Shown piece by piece: positions 8,447-17,686 of a stretch of 64,000 nt of DNA. The notes beneath the pieces were generated by a model that saw nothing but the letters and a program-made list of their open reading frames with translations, was not told the DNA's origin and searched no databases. Origin of the DNA: an uncultured Draconibacterium sp. (GTDB lineage Bacteria > Bacteroidota > Bacteroidia > Bacteroidales > Prolixibacteraceae); contig NZ_CAJXTC010000001.1 in NCBI RefSeq assembly GCF_913060805.1, positions 248,001 through 312,000 on the forward strand, written 5' to 3'. Position 1 is the stretch's first letter. Each line of letters opens with the position of its first letter. A program made the translations under genes and the position numbers.

Positions 8447-8517
8447 GAAATTTATTTTTGGTTATTTCAACAGTCATCTGAAACAGGGGGTGCCTGTTCG
8501 GTTTTCAAAGATATAAA

Positions 8518-9105
8518 ATGTGGAAGAAAAGATATTCGAAAAGCGAGGTTGATTTCAGGGAAGATATTCCGAATTATTCCGACGAACAGCTAAAGGAGGT
8601 GCTGAAATTGCGCGACCACTATCAGCCGGAAGCTGCACAGTTAGCTATTCAGGAAGCTTTGAAACGTGGAATCATTCATTCCGAGCAGGATCTTTTTTCT
8701 GAAGAATACCGATGCGAAGAAATTCCGTTTTCGCTGTTTCCTAAAATCAAAAGAGACCGAAACCGAATAAAGATCAGAAGGAGTATTGCGCGCAGTTTGG
8801 TTATTTGTTCCGTGCTTCCAGTAGTTTTTGGTTTAATTGAAATGAAAACCGGAAACCGTTGGGAGGGAGCGGGGATCTTGCTTTTTGGATTGTTGTGGTT
8901 GTTTTGTTCTTCACAGCTCATAAAAGTGTTTCATGTGCTTTTTGTAAGAAGTTTAATGGCAGGAACTATTCATGGAGCTTTGTACATTTTTTACCGGCTC
9001 ATTTCATCGCAGACCTATATTTTTATGGATTTTTTCCTCGTTTTGGTTCTTGCCGGTTTAATCTTTTATGGCCTGGTTTTTATGCTGAAAAATGCCCGGG
9101 AATAA
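8518..9105 (+). CDS. Hypothetical membrane protein with N-terminal soluble domain
   Basis: 195 residues. The first ~75 residues are soluble and contain YSDEQLKEVLKLRDHYQPEAA, a helical segment, then a Lys/Arg-rich stretch (about 75-83) precedes four predicted membrane segments (about 84-100, 107-124, 135-155, 165-190). No catalytic motif is seen and I do not know the function. It has a 71-base divergent gap to yqhD and a 116-base gap to the GIN-domain gene. Confidence 0.7.
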   Translation: MWKKRYSKSEVDFREDIPNYSDEQLKEVLKLRDHYQPEAAQLAIQEALKRGIIHSEQDLFSEEYRCEEIPFSLFPKIKRDRNRIKIRRSIARSLVICSVLPVVFGLIEMKTGNRWEGAGILLFGLLWLFCSSQLIKVFHVLFVRSLMAGTIHGALYIFYRLISSQTYIFMDFFLVLVLAGLIFYGLVFMLKNARE

Positions 9106-9190
9106 AACCGAAGCTGTTCTTAAATCTTCCATTTATCTAGAAAAAGCACGCATTCATCGAAATAAAAATGAATATCAACCTCTGAAATCC

Positions 9191-9198
9191 TACTTTTG
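9191..9198 (+). promoter_or_regulatory. -7 promoter element (TACTTTTG)
   Basis: TACTTTTG matches TAnnTTTG exactly and lies 24 bases before the ATG at 9222. No convincing -33 TTG was found at the usual spacing. Confidence 0.4.
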
Positions 9199-9221
9199 AA
9201 TTGTTATAAAAACAATGAAGC

Positions 9222-9914
9222 ATGAAAGCATTACTCCTTTTTACCTTTTCAATATTATTTGTTGTTAACCTGTCGGCACAAAACGACGACGACTGGGATT
9301 CTCGCCGGTACGATATCGATAACTTTTTGGCCATTTATCTGGAAGGCAGTTATAAAGTGTTTTTAACGCAGGGCAACGAGAGTGCATTAACGGTAAAAAC
9401 TCCCGATGGTGATGTTTTTGATGAACTGGATGTTGACAACTGGAGCGACGAATTGCGTGTGGTTGTAGATCGCGATTTTATTAATTACGAGCGCATTCAT
9501 TTGTATGTCACTTTTAAAAACCTGGATGAGATTAAAGTACAGGGCGGTTTAAATTTAAGTACCGATGGTTACCTCGATTTGAATGATCTTTACGTGCAAG
9601 TTGAAGGTGGAGCAAAGATAGATTTGGAAGTAAAAGCTGCAGATATTGAGCTGGTTGGCGAAGGTGGTGTGCTGGTTCAGTTGAAGGGAGTTGCTGAAAA
9701 ATTGGATGTAAAACTCTCTGGAGCCGGACATGTTGATGCAGAAGATCTTCGAGTGAACGACGCCACTTTTAAAATTGAAGGAGTTGGCACCGGATCGGTA
9801 CATGCCGTTGAAACATTGTACGCTAAAATAGAGGGCGTTGGCAAAGTTCGCTACACCGGAAATCCAAAAGTTACCCGCGATATTGAAGGGCTTGGAAGTG
9901 TAAAAAGAGATTAA
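9222..9914 (+). CDS. Secreted GIN-domain (DUF2807) protein
   Basis: 230 residues with a signal peptide ending near LSAQ (residues 17-20). The mature protein begins with FLAIYLEGSYKVFLTQG, typical of the head domain of DUF2807 proteins, and continues as a series of short beta strands with Gly-rich turns (LVGEGGVLVQLKG, KIEGVGTGSVHA, KIEGVGKVRYTG) that would build a right-handed beta helix. These proteins are common in Bacteroidota and are often annotated as putative adhesins, without firm biochemistry. A terminator follows 65 bases after the stop. Confidence 0.88.
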   Translation: MKALLLFTFSILFVVNLSAQNDDDWDSRRYDIDNFLAIYLEGSYKVFLTQGNESALTVKTPDGDVFDELDVDNWSDELRVVVDRDFINYERIHLYVTFKNLDEIKVQGGLNLSTDGYLDLNDLYVQVEGGAKIDLEVKAADIELVGEGGVLVQLKGVAEKLDVKLSGAGHVDAEDLRVNDATFKIEGVGTGSVHAVETLYAKIEGVGKVRYTGNPKVTRDIEGLGSVKRD

Positions 9915-9978
9915 AATATACTACTCGTACCTACTACTACAAAAGGTACAGATTTTCTTAGGTTTGGTTTAGGTTTAT

Positions 9979-10010
9979 AAAAGGCTATCATTGGGTAGCC
10001 TTTTTCTTTT
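9979..10010 (+). terminator. Intrinsic terminator after GIN-domain gene
   Basis: AAAAGGCTA (9979-9987) pairs with TAGCCTTTT (9996-10004), eight-base loop, T-rich tail to 10010. Confidence 0.8.
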
Positions 10011-10084
10011 GAAGGAATGTGGCATCAAACCTATTTGCTGCAATTTTGATTTGAACCATATTTCTGGTTTTTGGTTAAAAATCA

Positions 10085-10116
10085 TTGCCCGAGCACATTA
10101 AATATGTTTATTTTGG
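10085..10116 (+). promoter_or_regulatory. Promoter of S9 peptidase gene
   Basis: TTG at 10085-10087, 21 bases, then TATTTTGG at 10109-10116, one mismatch from TAnnTTTG. It lies 26 bases before the ATG at 10143 and downstream of the longer in-frame start at 10071, which argues for 10143 as the true start. Confidence 0.45.
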
Positions 10117-10142
10117 ATTCACTAATTTTTCAAAAAAGCAAA

Positions 10143-12227
10143 ATGAAGAAAATTGCACTTTTTATTTTTATTGCCATGACAATAGTTAGCTGTACGCAAA
10201 AAGAGTCTGGGCAGGTTGCTAAAAACTATGTGCCTGAAACGCCAAAACTAAGTTCAGATGTAATGACTCCTGAAGTTTTGTGGTCGTTTGGCCGCCTGGG
10301 AGAAGCAACGGTTTCGCCCGATGGAACGCAGGTTTTATACACAGTAACTTATTACAATATTGAGGAGAATAAATCGTACCGCGATATTTATTCGATTCCG
10401 GTGGCTGGTGGAGAAGTAAAAAATCTCACCAACACCGCCATTAACGAATACAACGTTGTTTGGCGCCCCGATGGAAAGAAGATCGGTTATTTGTCATTTG
10501 CATCCGGCAGCGTTCAGTTGTGGGAAATGAATCCTGACGGTAGCGATAAAACACAGGTTTCAGAAATTGAAGGTGGTATTTTCGGATTTCAATACGCACC
10601 CGATATGTCGAAAATATATTACCTGCAAACGGTCAAACTTGACAATGATATTCACGATCTTTTCCCAGATTTGCCAAAAGCCAATGCACGCCTGGAAACA
10701 GATATTATGTATCGCCACTGGGATACATGGCACGATTACACCTACAACCACATTTTTATTGCCGATTATTCGGATGGTAAAGTTGGCGAAGGAAAAGACA
10801 TTATGGCCGGTGAACGTTTTGATTCGCCAATGAAACCTTTTGGCGGAACCGAGCAAATTGTGTGGAGTCCCGATTCAAAAACGCTGGCTTACATTTGTAA
10901 GAAAAAGGTTGGGAAAGAATATGCTGTTTCTACTAATTCGGATATTTACATGTACGATGTGGCAAGTGGTAAAACCAGCAACTTTACAGAAGGAATGATG
11001 GGCTACGACCAGAATCCGGTTTATTCGCCCGACGGAAAATACCTGGCCTGGGAAAGTATGGAACGCGATGGTTACGAATCAGATAAAAACCGTTTGTTTG
11101 TAGCGGATCTCGAGACAGGAGAGAAGAAAGATTATTCGGCCGGTTTCGATCAGAATGCAGCTTCATTAAGCTGGAGTGCAGATTCAAAATCTATCTATTT
11201 TATCAGCGACATTCATGCAACCGATGAGATTTATCAATTGGTTTTAGCCGATAATTCGATTACCCGTTTAACGGATGGTGTTCACAATTATCAAAGTGCA
11301 GTTCCGGTTGGAAATCAATTACTGGCACAGAAAGTATCCATGTCGCAGCCAGCTGAATTGTATTTGGTTGATCCGGCTACAGGAAAAGATGAGGCGCTAA
11401 CTTCGGTAAACAAAGGTATACTTGATCAGTTGACCATGGGAAAAGTGGAAAAACGCTGGATGGAAACCACCGACGGAAAACAAATGGCTGTTTGGGTGAT
11501 CTATCCACCGCATTTTGATCCGAATAAGAAATATCCTGCGCTGCTTTACAACCAAGGCGGACCACAAGGAACGGTTAGCCAGTTTTGGTCGTACCGCTGG
11601 AATTTCCAGATGATGGCAGCCAACGATTATATTGTCGTTGCTCCAAACCGTAGAGGTTTACCCGGTTTTGGGCAGGAATGGAACGAGCAAATATCGAAAG
11701 ACTACGGTGGACAGAATATTAAAGACTTACTGACTTCAATTGACGAAATGGCCAAAGAACCATTTGTTGACGAAACAAAACTGGGAGCAGTTGGTGCGAG
11801 TTACGGTGGTTATTCGGTAATGTATCTTGCCGGAAATCATGAAAAACGCTTCAAAGCTTTCATAGCACACGACGGTATTTTTAACTTCGAGCACATGTAC
11901 ACCTCAACCGAGGAAATGTGGTTTGTGAATTTCGATTACGGTGGAGCATACTGGGATAAAGACAATGCCGCAGCGCAGCGTTCGTACTCCTTCTCGCCAC
12001 ATAAATATGTGCAAAACTGGGATACTCCGATCTTGATCGTGCAGGGTGAAAAAGACTACCGTGTACCGCCAGAGCAGGGAATGGCAGCGTTTAATGCAGC
12101 TGTTTTGCGAGGAGTGCCTGCAGAGATGTTGTACCTGCCGGAAGAAAACCACTGGGTGCTGCAACCTCAAAACGGAATTTTATGGCAGCGTGTATTTTTT
12201 AACTGGTTGGATAAGTGGTTGAAATAG
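10143..12227 (+). CDS. S9-family (prolyl oligopeptidase/DPP type) lipoprotein peptidase
   Basis: 694 residues from the chosen ATG, which gives a lipoprotein signal (MKKIALFIFIAMTIVSC, lipid on Cys 17). An upstream in-frame start at 10071 would spoil this signal. An eight-strand-propeller-like WD/TolB-type N-terminal region (about 45-400) with repeated SPDG/SPDSKTLAY words is followed by an alpha/beta hydrolase domain. Catalytic residues are Ser 553 in GASYGGY, Asp 638 in GEKDYRVP and His 670 in ENHWV. Such enzymes cleave after Pro or Ala in short peptides, in the periplasm or at the membrane. A very long hairpin terminator separates it from the convergent M14 gene. Confidence 0.93.
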   Translation: MKKIALFIFIAMTIVSCTQKESGQVAKNYVPETPKLSSDVMTPEVLWSFGRLGEATVSPDGTQVLYTVTYYNIEENKSYRDIYSIPVAGGEVKNLTNTAINEYNVVWRPDGKKIGYLSFASGSVQLWEMNPDGSDKTQVSEIEGGIFGFQYAPDMSKIYYLQTVKLDNDIHDLFPDLPKANARLETDIMYRHWDTWHDYTYNHIFIADYSDGKVGEGKDIMAGERFDSPMKPFGGTEQIVWSPDSKTLAYICKKKVGKEYAVSTNSDIYMYDVASGKTSNFTEGMMGYDQNPVYSPDGKYLAWESMERDGYESDKNRLFVADLETGEKKDYSAGFDQNAASLSWSADSKSIYFISDIHATDEIYQLVLADNSITRLTDGVHNYQSAVPVGNQLLAQKVSMSQPAELYLVDPATGKDEALTSVNKGILDQLTMGKVEKRWMETTDGKQMAVWVIYPPHFDPNKKYPALLYNQGGPQGTVSQFWSYRWNFQMMAANDYIVVAPNRRGLPGFGQEWNEQISKDYGGQNIKDLLTSIDEMAKEPFVDETKLGAVGASYGGYSVMYLAGNHEKRFKAFIAHDGIFNFEHMYTSTEEMWFVNFDYGGAYWDKDNAAAQRSYSFSPHKYVQNWDTPILIVQGEKDYRVPPEQGMAAFNAAVLRGVPAEMLYLPEENHWVLQPQNGILWQRVFFNWLDKWLK

Positions 12228-12243
12228 GCTATATTTTGCTCTG

Positions 12244-12298
12244 AAAAGGATGTCATCTTTCATTCATGAATTCATAAAGATGACATCCTTTTTTTTTG
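12244..12298. terminator. Long bidirectional hairpin terminator
   Basis: AAAAGGATGTCATCTTT (12244-12260) pairs perfectly with AAAGATGACATCCTTTT (12276-12292), 17 bp, and the loop holds a further palindrome ATTCATGAAT. T-run on the plus strand to 12297; A-run on the left gives a weaker T-run on the minus strand. It sits in the 72-base gap between convergent genes. Confidence 0.85.
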
Positions 12299-12299
12299 C

Positions 12300-13553
12300 T
12301 TAATCTTCAAGCATGATTTCCATAAGATTGATGGCCGTTAATTCGCCTTTTTTCTTAATCATGTCGCGCGGCGTGCCATCGCCAACTTCGTAGGTTACAG
12401 CCTCTGCACCAAATTCGTGAAAAACAGACACTGTTGAATTGACCCGCTCAACACCTGCGGCATTGGGGCGGATATTTGGATCGTACCCCGGAATATCCTC
12501 GGCCATAGCCTGAATAATTTTTGGAACGATTCCCGGCATATTTCCCTTTAGCTCCGGAGCGATGGTGTAGTAAATATCTTCGTAGGTCGAGTGAAAGTCG
12601 ATCATAAAATAGAATTTCCTTTGCTCTGCTACTTTCTCCTGCATGAACTTGCGTATGGCTTGTGTTTCCGGCTGATTAAAGTCTTCCCAGTCGCGGTTCA
12701 GGTCGATTCCACCAGCTCCATGGCGCCAGTGACCATTATCTACTCCATCGGGATTTACACACGGTACCACGTAAATACAATATTCATCTCTGAACTTTTC
12801 CGGCAACTCGTCGTTCGCACATAATTCCTCGGTAAAGGCTTTCATAGCCAGCCAGCCGGTAACTTCGGGCGGATGTTGGCGCGAAAGAACCATCAGCATT
12901 TTTTTGCTTTCCGGATTGCCAATCTGCAGATATTTTATTGATCGGCCTTCTTTACTTTTCCCCATTTCATCAACACTTACAAATGAATTTTCGGCAAGTT
13001 CTCCGGCCCATTCGTAAATATCTTTTGAAACAATCAGTTCCTGTGCTGCTACCCAGGTTGTATCGGTGTTGATTGCTAACGTGAATTCACAAAATTTAGG
13101 AGATTCACCTCTTGCTACCGATGCCGTGTCGGTCAGGTAAACAGCTGAGTCAACCGAAGCCCAATTTTTTCTGTCGATACTGATCTTGGGATAATACCGG
13201 TGACCAACTCCTTCGTTGTAAGTTATTTTTAACTGAATCTCTTTTTCTGTATCCGACCAGATTTTAAAGGCATACCACGGACTTTCGTTTATTGGCGTGT
13301 TTTCAGGAGTGATTAGAACGGTAACTTCGTTGTCTCCGGTAAGCGCAACGCCGTTTAGCCGAGCACCATCGAATTCGTTTGACAGAAAAATGCCGTCACC
13401 TACATCAAATGTCTTTTTAAGTTGGTATTGAATGGGGCGGGTGAGCGTACTCACCTTTTTTATGGGCTCCTGTCCTTTCCATTTGATGTCTTTTGGTTGG
13501 CACGATGCCAGAAGGAAAAGAACTGAGGCAGCAAAAATCAGATAATATTTCAT
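12300..13553 (-). CDS. M14-family zinc carboxypeptidase lipoprotein
   Basis: 417 residues. Lipoprotein signal MKYYLIFAASVLFLLASC with Cys 18. An N-terminal beta-rich domain (about 25-185) precedes the carboxypeptidase domain. Zinc ligands are in RQHPPEVTGW (H and E) and MIDFHSTYED (His); the substrate-binding NPDG/DLNRDW stretch and the catalytic Glu in TYEVGDGTPR are also present. This matches the M14 peptidases of bacteria that trim C-terminal residues. It starts two bases after the stop codon of the TlpA-like gene, so both form one transcript and are probably both envelope proteins. Confidence 0.92.
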   Translation of the reverse strand: MKYYLIFAASVLFLLASCQPKDIKWKGQEPIKKVSTLTRPIQYQLKKTFDVGDGIFLSNEFDGARLNGVALTGDNEVTVLITPENTPINESPWYAFKIWSDTEKEIQLKITYNEGVGHRYYPKISIDRKNWASVDSAVYLTDTASVARGESPKFCEFTLAINTDTTWVAAQELIVSKDIYEWAGELAENSFVSVDEMGKSKEGRSIKYLQIGNPESKKMLMVLSRQHPPEVTGWLAMKAFTEELCANDELPEKFRDEYCIYVVPCVNPDGVDNGHWRHGAGGIDLNRDWEDFNQPETQAIRKFMQEKVAEQRKFYFMIDFHSTYEDIYYTIAPELKGNMPGIVPKIIQAMAEDIPGYDPNIRPNAAGVERVNSTVSVFHEFGAEAVTYEVGDGTPRDMIKKKGELTAINLMEIMLED

Positions 13554-13555
13554 GG

Positions 13556-14776
13556 TTAAATGGATTCGTTCAATAATGTTTCAATTAATGCTTCGGTTTC
13601 TGCTTTGTAATCCACATAAGCATCGCCTGTTCCCGGGCCAGAAAACCCGGTGTGTATTTCCCGTATTTCTCCTTTTCTGTCGATATAAATGGCAGTTGGG
13701 TACGAAATAATTTTATTCAGCATTGGTAATGCTTCAGCGGCTTTTTTCTTGTTTGATGTGCCTGCTAAAACAAGTTCCCACGAAACATCCAGGTCATTTC
13801 GATAACGTTCAATACGTTGTTGGAAATAGTCGAAGTCCGGTTTTACTTCAAAATCGAGCCCGATAATTTCCAGTCCGGCAGCATTGTATTTTTCAAACAT
13901 TTCCACCAGAAAGCGTGTTTCGTCCATGCAGTTCGGACACCAGGTTCCAAAGATCTGAACAATTACAACTTTGCCATTGTACTTCTCATCTGCTAACGAA
14001 ATGGTATCGCCATTTTCATTCGGGAAAGCAAAACTCAATTTGTCGTAGCCCGGATTCAGGTAGGTAAGCGTTTTCATATCGGCCAGTTCAGCATCATCTG
14101 CTTTTACTGCACTCCATTTTTCTTTGTATGTATTTCCTGAATAAAACACTCCGGTTAAAGAAGAGTCGTTAAGTTCGGCGGTAAAGAGAAAAACATGTGC
14201 ACCATCAAAACACGAGAGTTGCATGGTGTTTCCGTTTACAACGCCTTCCAGGTAGCGATAGTCGCCTGTTTCTGTTTGAAAAGTTCCTGTAATGTGGTTC
14301 CCATCTTGTTCAAAGATTCCAATTGCCGGACTGTCGGTTTCTTCCTCACCAAAGTTGACTTTCCATTTCCCCGAAAAATCAGCCGCATTTTCATCCGTAA
14401 TTTCAAAACGTTCTTGTACACCATATTTAGCTTCAAACGGAATAGGAAGTACTTTACTTTTATTGTAATTGAAGTATTCGCCACTAAGTTTTTCGCCAGT
14501 GATCTTCCCTTTGAACTCAGAACCAAAAACAGGCATCTTTATAAACACGGAATCTTCTTTGTAAGTTATTTCCTGAACGTCTATTTGTTCGTCGGCATTT
14601 GTTACTACGAGGTGCTTTTCATTCAGCACTTCAACATTGAACGGAATTTTTTGATCCGGATTTTGATCGTCGATCTGGAAAGAGAACAACCAGTTTCCTG
14701 TTTTTAATACAGAATCAGTTTTGGGAGCACATGCACATAGCATTCCCAGTAAAATATACAGCGCAGTTTTTTTCAT
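13556..14776 (-). CDS. TlpA-like thioredoxin-fold lipoprotein with two beta-rich N-terminal domains
   Basis: 406 residues from Met at 14776, giving the lipoprotein signal MKKTALYILLGMLCAC (lipobox LCAC); a start three codons upstream is possible. Two beta-rich segments, each opening with G(N/K)W-type words (GNWLFSFQ near 27; SGKWKVNF near 130), look like a duplicated lipocalin-like domain. The C-terminal ~150 residues form a TlpA/thioredoxin domain with the active site WCPNC near residue 280 and a cis-Pro in YPTAIYID. It would act as a periplasmic thiol-disulfide reductase. It is directly followed by the M14 peptidase gene. Confidence 0.9.
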   Translation of the reverse strand: MKKTALYILLGMLCACAPKTDSVLKTGNWLFSFQIDDQNPDQKIPFNVEVLNEKHLVVTNADEQIDVQEITYKEDSVFIKMPVFGSEFKGKITGEKLSGEYFNYNKSKVLPIPFEAKYGVQERFEITDENAADFSGKWKVNFGEEETDSPAIGIFEQDGNHITGTFQTETGDYRYLEGVVNGNTMQLSCFDGAHVFLFTAELNDSSLTGVFYSGNTYKEKWSAVKADDAELADMKTLTYLNPGYDKLSFAFPNENGDTISLADEKYNGKVVIVQIFGTWCPNCMDETRFLVEMFEKYNAAGLEIIGLDFEVKPDFDYFQQRIERYRNDLDVSWELVLAGTSNKKKAAEALPMLNKIISYPTAIYIDRKGEIREIHTGFSGPGTGDAYVDYKAETEALIETLLNESI

Positions 14777-14853
14777 TGTCAACACAATTTTGCCTTAAAT
14801 CTAAACAAAAATTAAAGAGTTGGCCAAGGCCGGGATTATATTGATCAAAACAT

Positions 14854-14861
14854 TATTTTTG
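14854..14861 (+). promoter_or_regulatory. -7 promoter element (TATTTTTG)
   Basis: Exact TAnnTTTG match 22 bases upstream of the ATG at 14883. It lies inside the longer reading frame that begins at 14820 and therefore supports the shorter start. Confidence 0.45.
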
Positions 14862-14882
14862 ACGAAACATTTGAAACAGAAC

Positions 14883-15983
14883 ATGCAAAAAATACACGTA
14901 GGTTTTATTGGCGCAGGCGGGATAGCCCGGGCACATGTTTATGCGATTCAGGCTCTGAAGTTTTATTATAACGAAGTTCCCGAAATCGTTTTGGAGTCGG
15001 TGGCATCGGCCAGAAAGGAAAGTCGGGAATCGTTTGCAAAACAAATGGGCTTTGAAAAGGCTGAGTCTGTTGAGGATTTTGCTAAGAATGAAAAAATTGA
15101 AGCGGTTTATATTTTGGGGCCGAACAAAGTGCATTTCGAGCATTTTAAAATGGCGCTGCAAATGCCGAACGTAAAATATATTTATCTTGAAAAACCGGTT
15201 TGCTCTTCGTTGGAAGAGGAAGAACAAATGAAGGAACTGCTGCAATCTGTAGGTCAGGAAGTTCGTATTCAGGTGGGTTTTCAATATTTGCAAACTTCAT
15301 CGGTTCGCGAAGGGTTGAAATTCTGGCGCTCGGGGAAGATTGGAAAGCCGATTCATTTCGATTTGAAATATTACCACGGTGACTACCTACAGGAAAGTTA
15401 CCGTAAAAAACGTGTTACGCGTTTAACTCCGGCACCTGATGGTGGTGCGATGGCCGATTTAGGATCTCACGGAATTAGTCTGTTGATGGCTTTTATGGGC
15501 GAGGAGCTGCAAATAACCAGTGGATTGCAGGCCGGTGATTTTGAAGGTGTTCCTGCCGGATCCGATTTGTTTAGTTCACTGTCGTTGTACGAACCAAAAA
15601 CCGGTGCTGTTGGAAACATGTCAGCAAGTCGGATAAGCTCAGGTTCCGGCGATTTGGTGTCGCTTGAGATTTATGCAGAAAACGGTGCATTCCGTTATTC
15701 ATCGCAAAATCCCGAGTACTTTGAATATTACACTGAAGGTTCGGATCAGTGGGTAAAACAGGTGGTTGGCAGCAATTACAAGCCGGTGACCAGTTTCCCC
15801 TCGGGGCATGTTCCACCGGGATGGTTACGCTCGATGGTGCATGCGCATTACCAGTTTTTTACAGGTGATGATTCGGAGGCCGTAATTGCCGACTTAAAAC
15901 ACGGTTTGGCCGTGCAACGCATTGTTCGCGAAACAGCCGACCATTTAAAACAATTCAGAGAAAACTTTAAGAATGACAAATAG
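14883..15983 (+). CDS. Gfo/Idh/MocA-family oxidoreductase
   Basis: 366 residues from ATG 14883. The N-terminal Rossmann domain carries GFIGAGGIARAH (residues 6-17), the EKPV/EKP motif appears as YLEKPVCSS near residue 102, and the C-terminal domain has the typical beta-sheet with GGGAMADLGSH-like stretch (DGGAMADLGSHGI). Family members oxidise or reduce sugars and inositols with NAD(P); the substrate here is unknown. The stop overlaps the start of the 4-alpha-glucanotransferase by 11 bases, so the two are co-translated, which suggests carbohydrate metabolism. Confidence 0.9.
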   Translation: MQKIHVGFIGAGGIARAHVYAIQALKFYYNEVPEIVLESVASARKESRESFAKQMGFEKAESVEDFAKNEKIEAVYILGPNKVHFEHFKMALQMPNVKYIYLEKPVCSSLEEEEQMKELLQSVGQEVRIQVGFQYLQTSSVREGLKFWRSGKIGKPIHFDLKYYHGDYLQESYRKKRVTRLTPAPDGGAMADLGSHGISLLMAFMGEELQITSGLQAGDFEGVPAGSDLFSSLSLYEPKTGAVGNMSASRISSGSGDLVSLEIYAENGAFRYSSQNPEYFEYYTEGSDQWVKQVVGSNYKPVTSFPSGHVPPGWLRSMVHAHYQFFTGDDSEAVIADLKHGLAVQRIVRETADHLKQFRENFKNDK

Positions 15984-17451
15984 AAAAAGTGGAATTCTTC
16001 TGCATATAACTTCGCTGCCCGGACAGGAAGGTGTTGGTACTTTGGGGAAAGAGGCCTATGCCTTTGTCGATTTTCTGGAGGAAAGCGGTCAGAAACTCTG
16101 GCAGATTCTTCCGCTTGGACCGGTTGGTGCGGGAAATTCGCCTTACCAGTGTTACTCTGCATTTGCCGGAAATCCGGTGTTGATCGATTTGGAACTGCTT
16201 TTGGAGGAAGGTTTGCTGAATATTGATGATTTCGAGAAGGTGCCAGCTTTCAAAAAATCGAAAGTGGAATTTGATAAAGTTTCAACATGGAAAAATGGGA
16301 TGTTGAAAAAAGCTTTTGAGCAATTTCAGGAGAATCGGTTTGATAATTTTCGTGATGAATACTGTCACTTTTTGAATGAACATGGCTGGTGGTTAAACGA
16401 TCATGCATTGTTTATTTCTGCCCGTGAATATTTTGGTGGATTGCACTGGAGCGAGTGGGACCGTGGAATAAAATTCCGGGAGCAGGAAGCTGTAAACGAA
16501 CTTTCCGAAAGACTGGAACAGCAGATTGCTTTTGAGAAATTCGTTCAGTTTATGTTTTTTAGACAATGGCACCGGTTAAAACATTATGCCAACGAAAAAG
16601 GAATTCAGATTGTTGGCGATGTGCCGCTTTATGTTTCGGGTGATAGCTCAGATGTTTGGACGAATACCGATATTTTTCTGTTGGACGAAGAACTTAAACC
16701 AACTGAAGTGGGTGGTGTGCCTCCTGATTATTTCTCAGAAACAGGCCAGTTGTGGGGCAACCCGGTTTTTAACTGGCAACGATTGAAAGAACGTGAATAC
16801 GATTGGTGGATGGCTCGCCTGCATTTTAATCTGAACATGTTTAACCTGGTGCGTATCGATCATTTCCGCGGACTGGAATCGTTTTGGTCAGTTCCGGCTG
16901 ACGAGGAAACTGCCATTAACGGAAAGTGGGTACCGGCACACGGTTACGAGATGTTGAGTTTAATTAAAAGCCATTTAGGAGTTCTGCCATTTATCGCAGA
17001 GGATCTGGGAATTATTACCACAGAAGTGGACCATTTGCGAGAACGCTTTAATTTGCCCGGAATGAAGGTTTTGCAGTTTGCTTTTACGACCGATGCTGCC
17101 AATAAAGATTTGCCACACAACTACGAACGAAACTGTGTGGTTTATTCCGGTACGCACGATAATAATACAACTATTGGTTGGCTGAATGCTGTTGAAGCAG
17201 AAGAAAAGGAATTGGTGGCGAGGTACGTTACACAAGAAAATGCGGCTAAACAAATTATGGAACTGGCTTTGGCTTCGGTAGCAGATACTGCCATTTTACC
17301 CATGCAGGATGTATTGGAACTGGACGAAAAATCACGAATGAACACTCCGGGAACAGCAACCGGAAACTGGGGATGGCGTTTTCAGTGGAAACAGTTGAAG
17401 GCAGGGCAGAAGAAGTTCTTGAAGGACACTACGGAGAAGTATAATCGGTAG
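15973..17451 (+). CDS. malQ: 4-alpha-glucanotransferase (GH77)
   Basis: 492 residues, the compact length of GH77 amylomaltase (plant DPE1-like) without extra starch-binding domains. Recognisable elements: SLPG near the N-terminus, WQILPLGPVGAGNSPYQ (about 36-52), the nucleophile motif LVRIDHFRG, the acid/base Glu in IAEDLGIIT and the third Asp in GTHDNNT. The enzyme transfers malto-oligosaccharide chains between glucans in the cytoplasm and so works on glycogen or maltodextrin breakdown products. A glycogen synthase is encoded 16 kb away in this window. Confidence 0.95.
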   Translation: MTNRKSGILLHITSLPGQEGVGTLGKEAYAFVDFLEESGQKLWQILPLGPVGAGNSPYQCYSAFAGNPVLIDLELLLEEGLLNIDDFEKVPAFKKSKVEFDKVSTWKNGMLKKAFEQFQENRFDNFRDEYCHFLNEHGWWLNDHALFISAREYFGGLHWSEWDRGIKFREQEAVNELSERLEQQIAFEKFVQFMFFRQWHRLKHYANEKGIQIVGDVPLYVSGDSSDVWTNTDIFLLDEELKPTEVGGVPPDYFSETGQLWGNPVFNWQRLKEREYDWWMARLHFNLNMFNLVRIDHFRGLESFWSVPADEETAINGKWVPAHGYEMLSLIKSHLGVLPFIAEDLGIITTEVDHLRERFNLPGMKVLQFAFTTDAANKDLPHNYERNCVVYSGTHDNNTTIGWLNAVEAEEKELVARYVTQENAAKQIMELALASVADTAILPMQDVLELDEKSRMNTPGTATGNWGWRFQWKQLKAGQKKFLKDTTEKYNR

Positions 17452-17455
17452 TTTT

Positions 17456-17686
17456 TTAAGGCAAAAGGCAAAAGGAGAATGGCAAAAGGTTAAGTTTGAA
17501 GTATTCAGTCGCAGTTAGCAATTGTTTTTATTGAAGAGTTAACCACAAAGTTGAACGAAGTAGACACAGAGTTTCACAAAGGAAAGTTCAGTGTTTCTGA
17601 TACAATTTTTCAATTTGTCAGTTTCGCAATTTTTCAATTCATCTATCTCCCTCAATTTTAGATTCAATCTGCATCAATCTTTGTAA
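17456..17686. repeat. Intergenic low-complexity repeat region
   Basis: The gap between malQ and the convergent hydrolase holds short repeated words: GGCAAAAGGCAAAAGG, ACCACAAAG..CACAGAG..CACAAAGG, then CAATTTTTCAATTTGTCAGTTTCGCAATTTTTCAATTC-like runs and TTCAATCTGCATCAATC. The same last words occur at 55365-55480. No gene is supported. Confidence 0.5.

Noticed and set aside
10071-10142. 24-codon N-terminal extension of the S9 peptidase
   Set aside because: The extension would remove the lipoprotein signal at 10143 and it overlaps the likely promoter at 10085-10116.
14195-14707. 170-residue open frame on the plus strand opposite the TlpA-like gene
   Set aside because: It is antisense to a gene with a lipoprotein signal and a WCPNC active site; its own sequence shows no domain and unusual Phe/Ile composition.
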